Part shown: piece after piece, positions 24,537 through 35,970 of the stretch | Layout: every line of letters begins with the position of its first letter | How positions within the stretch are numbered: the first letter of the stretch is position 1 | DNA from: Marsupella aquatica | Taxonomy: Eukaryota; Marchantiophyta | Assembly (NCBI GenBank): GCA_973895155.1 | Contig: OZ316892.1 | Span: 17,236,001-17,300,000, forward strand | DNA: 64,000 bases | Reading direction: 5' to 3' | Made by a program: the position numbers and the translations under genes | The notes under the pieces: model-generated | Told to the model about the DNA's origin: nothing | Seen by the model: the letters and a program-made list of their open reading frames with translations, nothing else | The model's database searches: none

Positions 24537-26298
24537 ATGGTGATTTCAATGTTTCGTGGGAAGGGCGTGGGCTTTGGTAAATGCCATCTCTACCCTGCTC
24601 TGCTGACTTGATTGTACCGATAGAGTGCCAAGAGGTCTGTAATTTGTAGCCGTCCATTGGAAGTAGTGTCAAGTTTGGTTGGGGATTTGATACGTCTGCC
24701 AGATCACCAGGTGCAGAGGAGGTTTTCCTTGCATTATTAGTCTGTGTTCTTGCGCGCATGAATTGGTCAATTGCTGTCTAGGGTTTGGATTCTTTGGATT
24801 CGATTGAACTGGTCCATGATTGTTACGCGGCTCTTCGTTGTTCACTTTTGATGCAAGAGTGGTTCCTTGGGTGGAAAAGTTCATTTAGTATAGTCGTTTG
24901 AAGAGTATCATGGTTGGGACCATCGCGTTTGAAACGGTTTCCATGTTCGTTCACCTTCCAGGTTTCGGTGTCGGTTGTGGATTTGGAGTTGGTTGGGGCT
25001 TTGGAGGTATACTTTCCAGGACTTACAATCGAGATGCATAGAAATTGCGTTTGTAGATTGTAGCTATGTTTTCAGTGTTCTTGCCTCTGCATTATTCACC
25101 GAGGTGTGGCAGGCGTGTCTGGTATTTATCCATAGTAGCGGAAGGCCCGGACATTGTTTAGATGGTCCTTGTCGAGATCTTGTGGCTTCGTTTTTGTTTT
25201 GGTTCATTTGGTAGAAGTTGTGCTGATACAAAGTCTTCTCTTTCTGATCACAGGATCGTCTCTGCAGACATTGGGATTAGGTGCAGGTAAATCTAGCTCA
25301 TCTGGCTCATCTTCCTCACTCCTATTCTAAATTCTGATTTTGAATATGATCGATGTCCACCATTAGCTAGTTGTCAAAAGTGCACATTTTGTTTTTTAGA
25401 CTGAAAAACTGAAAATGAGGATTGCTCCACAAGAAACTCGTATTAGAGGAGTGATTTCTGTTCACCTCTCTCGTTACCTTCTACTCGACCTCCAGATGCG
25501 TTCTACTTACTAGATGGCGAGTTCTCCGCGCGAACTTCTGGGAACTTCAAGTTTTTCTATTCTCTTCCACTCTTTTGGTCTATGAATCCCTACACACGCT
25601 GGATTTTGAAACAGTGTCCATTAGGAGAACCTAAGTATTGATCTCATTCATCACCCCTTTCACTCTGGATTCCAAGACCTTTCATAATCATATTATCTGC
25701 CCCACTTTTTGACCCCTTGTACGCGTTGGACCTTTGTCGAGCTACTCACTTCTAGACTTTTCATAAGCTCTTCCTCTCTGCCTACTATTCCTAAGCTGGG
25801 TCGGCCCACCACTCTCTCTTCCTATGCTTAGCACTCTACTACATTTGGAGACGTTCTGATAAACATGTTCCCAGATCTTCTATCAATCCCTTAGTGCAAA
25901 CAAATGGAATACTCTTATTTTCAACTGCTACTCCACCGGGGAACCTCACTGGCTTGTCACTAGAAACTCATGTACTCAGCGCAGCAAACATTTGGTGGAG
26001 GCTAAAAGGCCACGAAAGTTAGATTTGTTCCTGTGTGCTAGTTGTCAGCTTCCCATTTTATTTCCGTTTTCATCCTAAGGTGTGTAATTTGACCTAACAG
26101 TTGCGTGGATATGTGTTGGCCCGTTGACGTGAAGGTGGTGGCTGTGGAGTAGGACTCGGACTTGGTTGGGGCTTTGGATTGGCCTACGGAACCCCATATG
26201 CCGATTCCAAACCCGCATTCGAGGGATATGATTTTCGGAAGATGGCTGCCGCAGTTGGAAAACATGTACCGTCTGAACCTGCCGGAAAGGAGCAATGA
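24537..26298 (+). CDS. small glycine-rich protein, TGD5-like (plastid lipid transfer)
   Basis: Four exons: 24537-24576, 24962-25006, 25254-25286, 26135-26298, all joined in phase 1 inside glycine codons, giving 93 residues. Residues 10-54 are almost pure Gly/hydrophobic ([15 protein letters not shown] and [15 protein letters not shown] blocks with one Cys each), long enough to span a membrane; the C-terminal 35 residues are polar. Length and block order match my memory of TGD5 of Arabidopsis, a small glycine-rich chloroplast-envelope protein that works with TGD1, TGD2 and TGD4 in ER-to-plastid lipid import. The exon model is strong; the TGD5 assignment is from family resemblance and could instead be another short Gly-rich membrane protein. 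The start ATG at 24537 was chosen because its exon ends at a clean donor and keeps phase; an alternative ATG at 24910 would also read through but needs the acceptor at 24960-24961 to be unused. The last acceptor (GTGAAG) lacks a good pyrimidine tract. Confidence 0.75.
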
Positions 26299-27960
26299 CA
26301 TAGACGAACCACGTCAAATTACACCTAACGATAGAGTTCTGCAGGTGAAACTGTGCGTTTGAAAGAAAACATCATTTTAGAGGTCTTTCCCAGTCGTCTA
26401 TTTTATACTTTCATGTAAAGCGTTACTGCAAGACCTTGGTAGTCATGTTTGTTTATCTCAAGCTTCAGTTTTGCAAATGTTTTTGCATTGCTGTGTCACA
26501 CGAGTTACGGTTTACGACCCAATATTGTTGTAATTTGAACCAGATTTTTTATGTGGCTGCGAGTTAGTCTAACAAAGTCCACCCAATCTGAGAGTGCTTT
26601 ATTCGATACTTCATGCCCAAGGCCGCCTGTTTGATTGACTACACAGGTGCAAGAGGCGGTTCTCAATGATTGCCACTTACAATTATAGGGTTGCTGAATT
26701 TAATTTTAGTTAATCTGTTGTTTTGCTCGAATGTACACCTATTCTGAGGGTTGGGAAGAACTATTACTAGAAATTGTGAGACGAGTCCTGAATTATTTGT
26801 TGTTGAGACAAGCGCATGATCACTCTGTCCTCTTTTAATAGAGGTGTATTAGTTCTCGACAAAGAATTCCATAGAGCACCTGCAAAACATGAGAGGCTCT
26901 CAAGAAAGCACGGAATTTTCAACTTGACCAGCAAATGACTACCCCTTCGGTGTTGACTGCATGACCGTCACCCTCACCTGGTGGACATTATAGCATTGAA
27001 CTTTATCATTGTTTTGGACAAGGGAGAAATAACTGCAATGGTACTCTCCCTCCAGGTGTCCAGCTTGGCCTCAGGTTTTGACTCTAGACTGTAAGATAGA
27101 GGTGGACTTCATCCTTGAAGCTATTGGAAGCCATAGCAAGCGCTGGAGCAATCTCTTCTTCATCTAAATATCTGCCTCCTTCTGGCCTGTGTCGTGAGAT
27201 CTAGTACCACCATGAGCAATGTTGTCCGTTCTAACCCAAGCAAGAGGATCTTACAACGATCTTATACTGTAAGACCTGGTTGGGCTTCCGTCAAGATTTG
27301 GCTCCATTCGAAACTCTCCATTGGTTTAAACTAGTTGTACCTGAAATACTTATGTGGAGAGGCCAGAAGTTTGGACGACCACTGGCCAGGTAGGATCAGA
27401 AAGTGTAGGGGTAAAAATTGTTGGTACCATTGTGGAAAGGCAAATGTGGCCAGCCATCTTTGATCAATGATGGAGACTGGTTTTATCATTAATAACAACT
27501 AGGGAACTGCTGCCTCTGCTGTTATGAAAAGTCACCTTTAGTCGCAATCTCAATCCCTTCAAAATGATCAATGTCAGATTTTGATATGCATGTGCAACCA
27601 CTCTTCACAAAGTTTCAAGCCTTCTTAGGTATCTAATGGCCATTCTTTGATATGAGATGCATCCATCATTAATTTTCTTGTGATCAACTAATCCTTGCGA
27701 AGTATGTGGCATGAACCTTTCAGGTACTAACAGAATAATACCCCTACAAAGACAGAGGGACTTGTGTTCCAAAAGTCATATATGCCCGACAAAAACTTTT
27801 AGTAGTAGAAGGCTCTTGGTTTAGAAATCCCAGGTCTTGTGTTTAGGACATTGCATTCAAAGAACAACGAGGCAGTCAATGAGAACAACATTGAAGCAAG
27901 TGTTAGGGACAGAAAGCCCCTACTACTCAGATATTCTTATTGAATTTCTACTAAGCTTAG
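26299..27960. other. 3' flank of the glycine-rich gene and intergenic DNA
   Basis: No gene seen. Includes the probable 3' UTR of the upstream gene and ordinary mixed-composition DNA without notable open frames on either strand. Confidence 0.4.
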
Positions 27961-27978
27961 GCTCAAGCCTTAAAACCC

Positions 27979-28255
27979 ATGCCTTTGTGTTCAAACACAA
28001 GCCCCCCATCCCCTAGGGGATGAACTAATTAAGCACAAGGGCCCTGTGTTCAGGGGAAGGAAGTAGTGACTGATGGGTTTTGTATGTGAATCCGAGACTC
28101 CGACATGCAACCCATGGCTTTGTATTCAAATACAAGGCCAACCTGGGTGTACCACTTGAGCACAAGGCCCTGTGTGTTCAGAAGAAGACAGTACAGACGG
28201 ATCAATCACAAGATTGAAGATAATAGTGAGTGAAGGGCTTTGTATCCGGATAAAT
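27979..28255. repeat. three imperfect ~120-130 bp repeats centred on palindromes
   Basis: Palindromic cores at about 27979-28002 (GCTTTGTGTTCAAACACAAGC type), 28108-28132 (GGCTTTGTATTCAAATACAAGGCC variant) and 28229-28253 (decayed). Each of the first two is followed by a GAGCACAAGG.CCCTGTGT block. The core resembles the palindromic family near 63278 and 54636. Confidence 0.6.
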
Positions 28256-28259
28256 GGCC

Positions 28260-29213
28260 TGGAGCTCAGGGCCAGACAGCACACACTCAAATAAAAGGGG
28301 CCTAGAGGTGAGTGGATGAGGTGCTTATCATCAGAAATGAAAGGATGATTTGTAAAATGAGAAGTCTGTAGATCAAAGTTCCCTCTTAACATAAACAGTC
28401 TGATCGGCAACCATCAGATCAAAATTCTCCCTAGAGAAGAATATGACGACTCCACAAAACATTTGTTGTTGATAAGATTTCGCTAGGCATCTCACCAATG
28501 AAATCAGAAAGACGAAGAAAGTTTGCTTAGACAAACAGATGCGGTGTGGAACGTGACCTATATGTATACTTCGCGTTTCAATCGTGAAGTCAGCTACAAA
28601 ATGAGGTGGGAAGTTCCCAAGCCCAGCAAGAAAGTCAACATTTTGCTTCAATTTAGGATCCCTTAATATCCATTTGCTAAGATCAAGCCAAAGTGGGATG
28701 ATCACTAGATCAAAATCTGATACGAAAGCGAATAGGAACATTTGTGTCCTCACACTTGCATTCATGTCTTATAAAAACAACCTCGCACCGTGACTGTCCA
28801 CAAATCTCTCCACACTGAAACTTTAAGAAAAAGTCACCTCCGCTGCAGTATCTTCCTACCTGCAACACAAACACATCTGCCTGAGAGGTATGTAAATTGA
28901 ATTGGTCTCAACAAGACATTATTCACATGTACCATACTTTGACTCAACAAAGCTATGTCTAGTGCAACAAGGTATAAAGCCAAATCGCAGATCAAGTACG
29001 TAATGAAACCAAACAGGCGAAATAATATCAAAGCTAGGTCAATAGATAAGTCAAAACAGTCAGAAGGAATGTCTTCATACATGATCAGACAGCATGATAA
29101 ATGACAAGTAGACAAGAAGGGTATTCACATCACCTCTTGACCCTCCTTATTCTTAAGATCTTCTCATCACCAACTCACCGAGAAAACAGGTCCCTTCAGG
29201 AGGTTAATCCTCC
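28260..29213. other. 3' flank of the TBC gene
   Basis: Downstream of the TBC stop codon on the minus strand; probably includes its 3' UTR. A minus-strand frame at 28373-28765 (130 codons from an ATG) is open but matches nothing I know and has no supporting context, so it is not called. Confidence 0.35.
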
Positions 29214-32200
29214 CTACCGATCAATCTGTTCCACAGTTTGCTGGTCTGTGGAACTGATCTCAAGGCTTGGAGGTTGCTTTGTCCCATTTCTGTATTCATG
29301 TTGCAGCTCCTCCAATCGCCTCGACACCTGTTCATCACAAAAGCAGGACATCCGCCATGACTACTTTAAAAGAGCAGTAGGATGTCACCAGTAATTCCAA
29401 GTAAGCATAACTACCCAATGTAATTCCAAGTAAGCATAACTACCCAATGTTTCTACGGCAGTCCAGCTCAACGTTCAAAGGTAAAAAGTGCTCATGTCAA
29501 CATTGCTAGAACGTTATTCATACATTTAAGTCCCCAGCAAGGTCAAATCCATAAGCAACCCACATACTAAAAGCAAAGTCGGAAAATTATGGGGAGAACA
29601 AAGATTGACCTTAATTGAATAGGCCATGGGCAGTAAAGTGTCCGGTTGAAGCGCATCTTCTTGAAAGTTGCGCAGAGCATAGACCAGTTTTTCAAATGGC
29701 AGCTTCACCTAAATGTAAAAAGCAAATGTCACATTCTCTTCAAACAATCTCTCACTCATTCCCTTGATACTGTCAGCTCTTAAAGGAAAACATTCCACTG
29801 ACAAAATGCCTCACTCAACAAACTGCAAAACACACCAAATATAAGGACTTCAAATAACTGGATGCACTTCTTGATCTGACAAAATAACCCAATCGGTGCA
29901 ATATTTGTAACATGTCATACCCACAGGAACAACTGCTCCCCTGGATAAGTCTTGCAAAGTGGGCCAATGCATTTAATTTGCAGAAACTCGACATTAATAC
30001 AATGTCTAACATATGTTTTTGCTAAGTTTCTCAGTCATGGGAAACTGCTATCAATCAAGACACTGATGTCACGTCTGAACCGAGCGACAATCCTTTCTGC
30101 ATACATGTTAACCACTCACCAGATCATCATGGCAGTATTTGAGTAAAGCTAACCCGACTCTGAAAACGATCTTAACACCCTGGATACACCAAGACGACGT
30201 ACCATCAGCAACATGAACATTGCCGACGAATAATTCAACAACAATCCTCTTCACCAACTTGCAGTAGCAACGTAAACAAGGAAATTTCCTATAAATCAGC
30301 TTACACAATTGTAATCAAGGCTCATTTTACATCATTTGGGCATTGCTTCCGAATTGATGCAACCTCCAAACTCTTGAACTTAGTCAAACGAAATCTCTGG
30401 CATCCAAGTGCTGATGTGGATAAGACAGAATGTACAAACCTCATGGAGGAACACGTCCCATATACGGAGCTCCAAAGAGAAAGGGAAGGAGTACGAAAAC
30501 ACTGTGATAAACCATTGACTGGCGTACATGCTTGGGTTTATTGCTTCTTCTTCAAAGTGGGCACCCAATCTTGGCAACTGCTCACGGACAAGCCTCTCAA
30601 ACTGAAAAAGGTACTGTTGAACAAGAGGTAGACCTGCCTGTCTTCACACCACAGATGTGAACCAGTTAACCGTATCCATGTATTGATAGCGGCTGATGGA
30701 TAACACCTGAAATCCACACTTCACACTATGAATGATCTAAGCCAAGACAGCAATTGCGTTCATGCAAGATCAGCTCAACTATTGAAAGAGCTGTTAAACT
30801 AACGTCCTCAATGAAACTCACCAGATAAAGGCCCTCCATCGGGACATGAACTGCACCTTTGAGAAGAGCCACTAATAGCCAAAAGGCGTCTTCCTCGCTC
30901 ATATATAGGAGTAGTAGACCAGCTAGGAAACCCATTCCCTAAAACAACATTCAACAATCAACAGTTTTAATAAGATCCTATTACAACAAACAATTCATTC
31001 ACACAAAGACCATCACCATGAGAAATAGACATCTGTCAAAACCAAATACATTAGTTTCAAGATCTGTTTCCGTCGTCTTCAACCTCCACACTTGCCCCTT
31101 AGGAGAAAGACAGTTTCTATGTATTCCAAACTGCAGGCAGCCAATTCGGGCGCCGTGAGATTGGATAACAAGATTGGGCTCAGAGATTTATTGCAAATGG
31201 GTAAATCTCGTGAAACACTAGCTGAGCTATCTGCGACTTCGATATATTACAAGGATTTGTGACTAGTATAAACTAATCTGTGGTAATCTAGAAGAAAAAA
31301 TGTTCCCAAATGCGTGCCCTGGGTTCCGACCGAGCATAGAAACTTGTTGGTTGGACAGAAATCAAATTTGGCCTGACCTCCATTTGCAGTAAGACATCTG
31401 CTTAGAAACTGAAAGATATATATCAACAATGGCAGAGGTGTCTTCCATGACCCTAATACTCTAGGGCAGAGACACGTCTACTCAAAAACAATTACGGTAC
31501 AAACTGCTTATTCAGAGGGATAAGACATTTGAAACCCGCGATGCCAAGGCTTGAACCCAAACAGACATTTACTAGCAACAATATTATTACCTACATTTCG
31601 TACAGAAGTTCTAATGTTTCCGTTCCACTTTGTTTCTACCATATCCCTTGAGGTAGCGTCTTGAGGACTGCCCCACGCCCCCCACACACACAAAAGAATG
31701 CATTCGATTTGTGTCATAGACACTGCACACTTACGACGTCCGATTGTCAGGATTACCTGCACATAGCCGACTTCCCGATCGTATACAGAATATGCTTTCA
31801 AAACGTTATATAGAGAACGCTGTCCAGGCCCGTGCCTTTGCTGAAAGTAGACATGTGATGGGAAAGTTCGCGAGATATCTCGGATAATATCTAACTCCGC
31901 AGCTGAGGTTTCGTACACCACCAATTGCTGTCACATTGACCAAACCCAAACCACAACCGGATACATTCCTCAATTAGTACTATAATAGAATCCATAAACT
32001 TCCCCTAAACTATTGATGAGGGATACTAACTTCAGAATCCATGAGTATAATAACAAATAGAAACAGCCTTAGGAAAGAACTGATTCGACACGCGTGTACA
32101 AAATGCTCAAGAAGGTGACATGGTAAACTGATGAAACCCAGGATGTCTGACTGTAAATCGGAAGTGTCAAATGTCCATACATTAGAGAGCAAAACTGGAA

Positions 32201-32930
32201 GGCAGCAATGTCATCCAATATTCTCACAGGTTCGATGCTCATTTGATTCACATCACATAAAAATTACTAAACACGGACCACAATTACGAATCATCAACGG
32301 CTTCACTTCTGAGTACGTAGTCCTTGATGTGGACGAGCTTAAACCTACTTGGTATACCCCTTGATTCATGAGCAAGAGATCTCGACTTCCGGATATGAGC
32401 TGCCAGACAAGGCCTCTGAGACAGTCCGGAATTCCCTTTCGGATGCGGCGTTTCACAACATGCGGTTTTCGCCGAAGGTAATGCTTCCAATCCGTACCTC
32501 CAGTACCTATCATCTTCCGCCATTTCTGCAACCTTCGCTCTTCTCTGTGGAGGTGAAACAGATATCCCATACACGGAACCATCAATGCTCTGCTTTGCAC
32601 CTAGAGTGCTCATGGACTTAGAGAGTGTGTCATCAACAAACTTGACAGCATGTGCTGGACTCGTAAAATGATTGTTACAATGCATACCTCACAAACACTC
32701 CAATGACAGCTGCAAAACACGTCAGGAAAGGTATCGAATGAGACAACGAAGAGGACATACCTATTACGATCACTTTGAGGCTTGAATTTGATCGACACAT
32801 CTGAAGGAGAATCTGCGATCTTTAAGAAGCCATAGCGATCCACGGGTCGGAGGGGAGGAACCGGTCCAGGTTCAAACTCAATATCTTCCACCCGCTTCTC
32901 CCTCTGAGAACTGCTCTCGGTCCCATTCAT
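29214..32930 (-). CDS. TBC-domain Rab GTPase-activating protein, plant PAM1-like
   Basis: Stimulates GTP hydrolysis by Rab GTPases in membrane traffic. Eight exons, all in phase: 32761-32930, 32349-32544, 31757-31927, 30822-30938, 30440-30637, 30120-30179, 29610-29708, 29214-29327; 374 residues with TAG stop at 29214-29216. Start is the ATG at 32928-32930. A short N-terminal region ends in EPGPVPPLRPVDRYGFLK, then the TBC domain: RKWRKMIG-like entry, RRRIRKGIPDCLRGLVWQL equivalent, the arginine finger IIRDISR (R142), the glutamine finger YVQ (Q179, at an exon end), YMSEEDAFWLL, NPSMYASQWFITVFSY and RIWDVFLHEG. Both catalytic fingers are present, so it should be active. Closest known family is the plant PAM1/At3g02460 group, similar to animal EVI5/RabGAP1. 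Intron 7 carries a perfect 29-bp tandem duplication (29391-29448). Confidence 0.95.
29391..29448. repeat. 29-bp perfect tandem duplication in a TBC gene intron
   Basis: Two identical adjacent units, each starting GTAATTCCAAGTAAGC, inside the intron between the last two exons. Looks like recent slippage or repair; no function implied. Confidence 0.9.
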
Positions 32931-33600
32931 AATCCGCAACCCTCAAATTCCTGCTAATCCGCTTGTATACTACCACACTTCAGCATTGGCACCGGGACAG
33001 GTTATTAAGTTGCCCCACAAGAATAAGTTACGACCAATATCGAACAAAAACTATTCCGTGCCCTAAGTTTTCAACGAACGTAAACTGTAATGGTCCCCTG
33101 CTGTGCGAGCAGGAACTGAATCCTCTCGGAAATTCTTCTACGATTCATGTCACTCGTCCTCCGTCATGTCACCAATGACATGAACACTAGAAATGATGGA
33201 ACGGCAGTTTGTTAGAAAGTAGGGCAACGCTCAATTCTCTGTCCCTTAAACCATGGCCTTCACTGCCGCACAGGAAACAAACATTCCTGTACCACAGGCA
33301 GTTCCGACCCTGTTGATTCAGCGGCAATGCAAATCAATTGGAGCTCATTTTACCCCTTCCTTTGAATGCGGTCCGGCAGTTTGGCCCTCTTGGAGCTATC
33401 AGCGCCCGGAACCATCAGATCGACGAAAAGAAGCTCAGACAAAATGCAAAAGCTCAACGACTTACTACGCCTGCAACAAGTACGTCAAGAGGAGTAATGA
33501 CTCCAACTCCAGACCTCCGCTCGGAGTAATGAGAACGCCAAACACCCCGTTCTCCCCCTGTACAGTCGTAGTACAGTACTAGTAGCAGTACAGTAATGAA
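32931..33600. promoter_or_regulatory. 5' flank of the TBC gene, with an unassigned plus-strand frame
   Basis: Upstream region of the minus-strand TBC gene. On the plus strand, an ATG in good context (33253) opens a 109-codon frame, and an overlapping frame (to the stop at 33527-33529) has a protein-like composition (QFGPLGAISARNHQ then Lys/Arg-rich, then Thr/Pro-rich). It could be an exon of a divergent gene following an acceptor near 33318, but no partner exon was found. Confidence 0.3.
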
Positions 33601-34640
33601 AACCGGATCCGCAAAGGAATGTGAGAAACTGAGAATGGAATGTCGCTCTGAATTATTATCCAGCGAGGTCAAACGAAATACTCATCATCAGACACGCGAG
33701 CGTGTGGATGGAGGATGCCTGGATGCGCTTCGGACGCTGACCAGGTCGCACACAGACTTACAGAGTATTTCATTCCCGATCTCAGCAGACACAGACAATT
33801 TCAGATCCTCCAGAAACCGAGCTCCGAGCACGAGAGTCCGCAGGAACAGGCCAGACCAGCAGAGAGAGCGGCAGCGGACCAGAAGTAGCACTGCCGCAAT
33901 TCCAGGACTGCCATTATTATTCCTTTCAGCATTTTCCTGCGGAAAAACTTGCCTTTCTCGTGCACATTAGCAAACGCAGAGTCAGGTTCTCTCACTTTCT
34001 AGATTCGTCGAGCGTATACCTCTCGCTCATTACTAATTTGCCGCCCCAATCTCTCCGCTGTACTCCTCTGTTCTTGGATATTATAGTGTTGCGATTGTTG
34101 CCACTCGAATACTCGATCGATCTTCCCCCCCCCACCCACTCGATCTACAGTTGGGCTCCAGTTCTTGGAAAGACCGTAACAGGGTACTTGTTTAAGGGTT
34201 TTTTTAGTTCACCAGGGGTGCTAGTGCATACAGCAGGTTTTTTTTATTGAACCCAGTTTTTGTCATATGAAATCTGTATGATGGAGAAGAGAGTGAGGGG
34301 GCTTTTACTAGAATTAGTGACAAACAAACACCAGTAAGTTCCAAGAGTTTGCTCCAATCTAGATTTCATCTGAACGGTTCACATCAAGTGACCAGTCTAT
34401 TTTGACTTTCAACAAGATTGAGAGATCACTTTGTGCAAGATAGCCCCCAATTCTACAAGGATTCCTCCCAATCCTACGTGGACTCTAGTGGGTTCCCCAA
34501 AATGCTTATGGGGACAATTCTGGCCAAAGTTTAGATCACTTCAATATTCTGAAAATATCTACAACAGTAGTCTCTTCTCATTCTGTCAGTACTTTATTAA
34601 ACCCAAAGCGTGACCACCTTTTTGGGTAACGAGGCAGCCT
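33601..34640. other. intergenic, no gene seen
   Basis: Mixed-composition DNA with short open frames only; a run of nine C at about 34126-34134. Nothing recognisable. Confidence 0.4.
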
Positions 34641-34798
34641 TGCGGGATTTGCTTGAATGGACCCCAAAATGAAGCGTGTTACTTGATAGGACTTTGAGTG
34701 GTCCAGACTGTTGATTGACCTTGAATCAACGTACCCAAAACTTCAAGGGTCCTATCAAGTAAAACAATTCATTTTGGGGTCACATCAAACAAATCCCC
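34641..34798. mobile_element. short foldback element with ~60-bp inverted repeats, Mutator-like ends
   Basis: About 158 bp whose two arms are inverted repeats (left GGGATTTGCTTGAATGGACC..., right outward GGGGATTTGTTTGATGTGACC...), including the shared TACTTGATAGGAC. Flanks carry GAGGCAGCC and GAGGCACCT, close to a 9-bp duplication. The termini resemble those of the larger element at 42049-42925 (GATTTGCTTGG..GGACC), so both may belong to one Mutator-like group. Non-coding. Confidence 0.65.
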
Positions 34799-34891
34799 GG
34801 AGGCACCTAAACAAACCTGTATCAGGTATGGTGAAGTGAGAGTGCCTTGTCATTCTTGGCATGGTCTTTTTTGTAAAGGGGCCCTGGGAAA

Positions 34892-35038
34892 TTGAAGTAG
34901 TAGCTTGGATGGACACAAAGGTCTGACTTGAATTTGCTAAAGGTCGCTACTGAAATTAGGGTGGCTACTGATATTTTGTGTGAAATAAATGATAGCAACA
35001 AATTGAAGTGGGAGTTTGGATGGACACAAAGGTTTGAC
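34892..35038. repeat. diverged 110-bp-period duplication
   Basis: Two copies of TTGAAGT.G..G.TTGGATGGACACAAAGGT..GAC start at 34892 and 35002. Unknown origin. Confidence 0.6.
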
Positions 35039-35566
35039 ACTACTACTCAAAGACAAACTTTACTGTGTCACTATAATTCCTCGAACCTTATAGTTTTATG
35101 ATATAGAAGTCTACAAAATTATATACATGGCAACCAAGAGAACCCGACTCCTTTAGTTGATGACAAGAAAGGCTGCTTAATGGACAGGATACTCGAGGAA
35201 TCCACTCATAACCTTTTACCAGTCAACCTTGTCTAACTGGACCATTCTCCAAACTGGTTGAAATTACCAACCTATCCCAAAAAATAATTAATTCTCAGCT
35301 TGCCCACCATTTCATATAGGGGTTGGAGTTAGTTGAATATACTACCCCGGATGGCAGGCTATTGGTTTGAAGACACATAGAGGCTTGTTATTTGCTAGTG
35401 CTGACCCCGTACCCCGTGACCGTATTTTTGCCCGCAACTAGGGTTCCCCCATCAACACTCACCAGAATGTGGGTGTCAACTATTGTCTACAAACAAAAAC
35501 TACTGCAAATTGGTATCCCTCATTTCCCCCTGCATTTCCCTCACTTTCGCAATTGAAGGGGATTAA
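35039..35566. other. intergenic, no gene seen
   Basis: No coding signal. The last bases, GAAGGGGATT (35556-35565), look like a polypurine tract in front of the LTR-like segment that follows, so some of this may be decayed retrotransposon interior. Confidence 0.35.
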
Positions 35567-35970
35567 TGTTGGACATTTACTCTCGGGTCTAGAGTTACTT
35601 TTCAACCATATTCAGTCTAATCATAGTCAAGCAGTTGGTCAAGGTTAGATGTGCCACTGGCACAATTTAGCTTGTGCTGGAACTTATACTCGTTGTTAGT
35701 ACGGAGACATGAACTGTAAGAGATACAGAGAGCATATTCTATAGAGAATCGATATGGTTGATGAACTTAGAGTTTAGTAAAGCTCTCTTGCATGTTCACC
35801 TAGAGGCAGCCTCTGGAAAGGTGAAACACATATCTCTTGTGTCAATTACTTGTGTGTTTGTTGGATATTGCATATGTACATGCTATCTTCAGGTTGCGGT
35901 AAGTTGTGTACTCAAGAGTTACGTTGGACAAATTATGAGCCTCCAAGTATCCCCTCATCAATCAATGTTA
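35567..35970 (+). repeat. LTR-like sequence related to the Copia LTR, probably a 3' or solo LTR
   Basis: Begins TGTTGGACATTTACTC followed by GGGTCTAGAGTTAC, aligned to the start of the Copia LTRs at 16588 and 22864, and shares AGTAAAGCTCT, a diverged GGCAGCCTC block and GGTGAAACACATATCTC in the same order. The right end is not defined. A polypurine-like stretch precedes it, suggesting a 3' LTR. No target duplication was found. Confidence 0.65.

Noticed and set aside
28373-28765. 130-codon minus-strand frame downstream of the TBC gene
   Set aside because: Begins with ATG, but hydrophobic/irregular composition, no homology recognised, and position in the probable 3' flank; frames of this size arise by chance.
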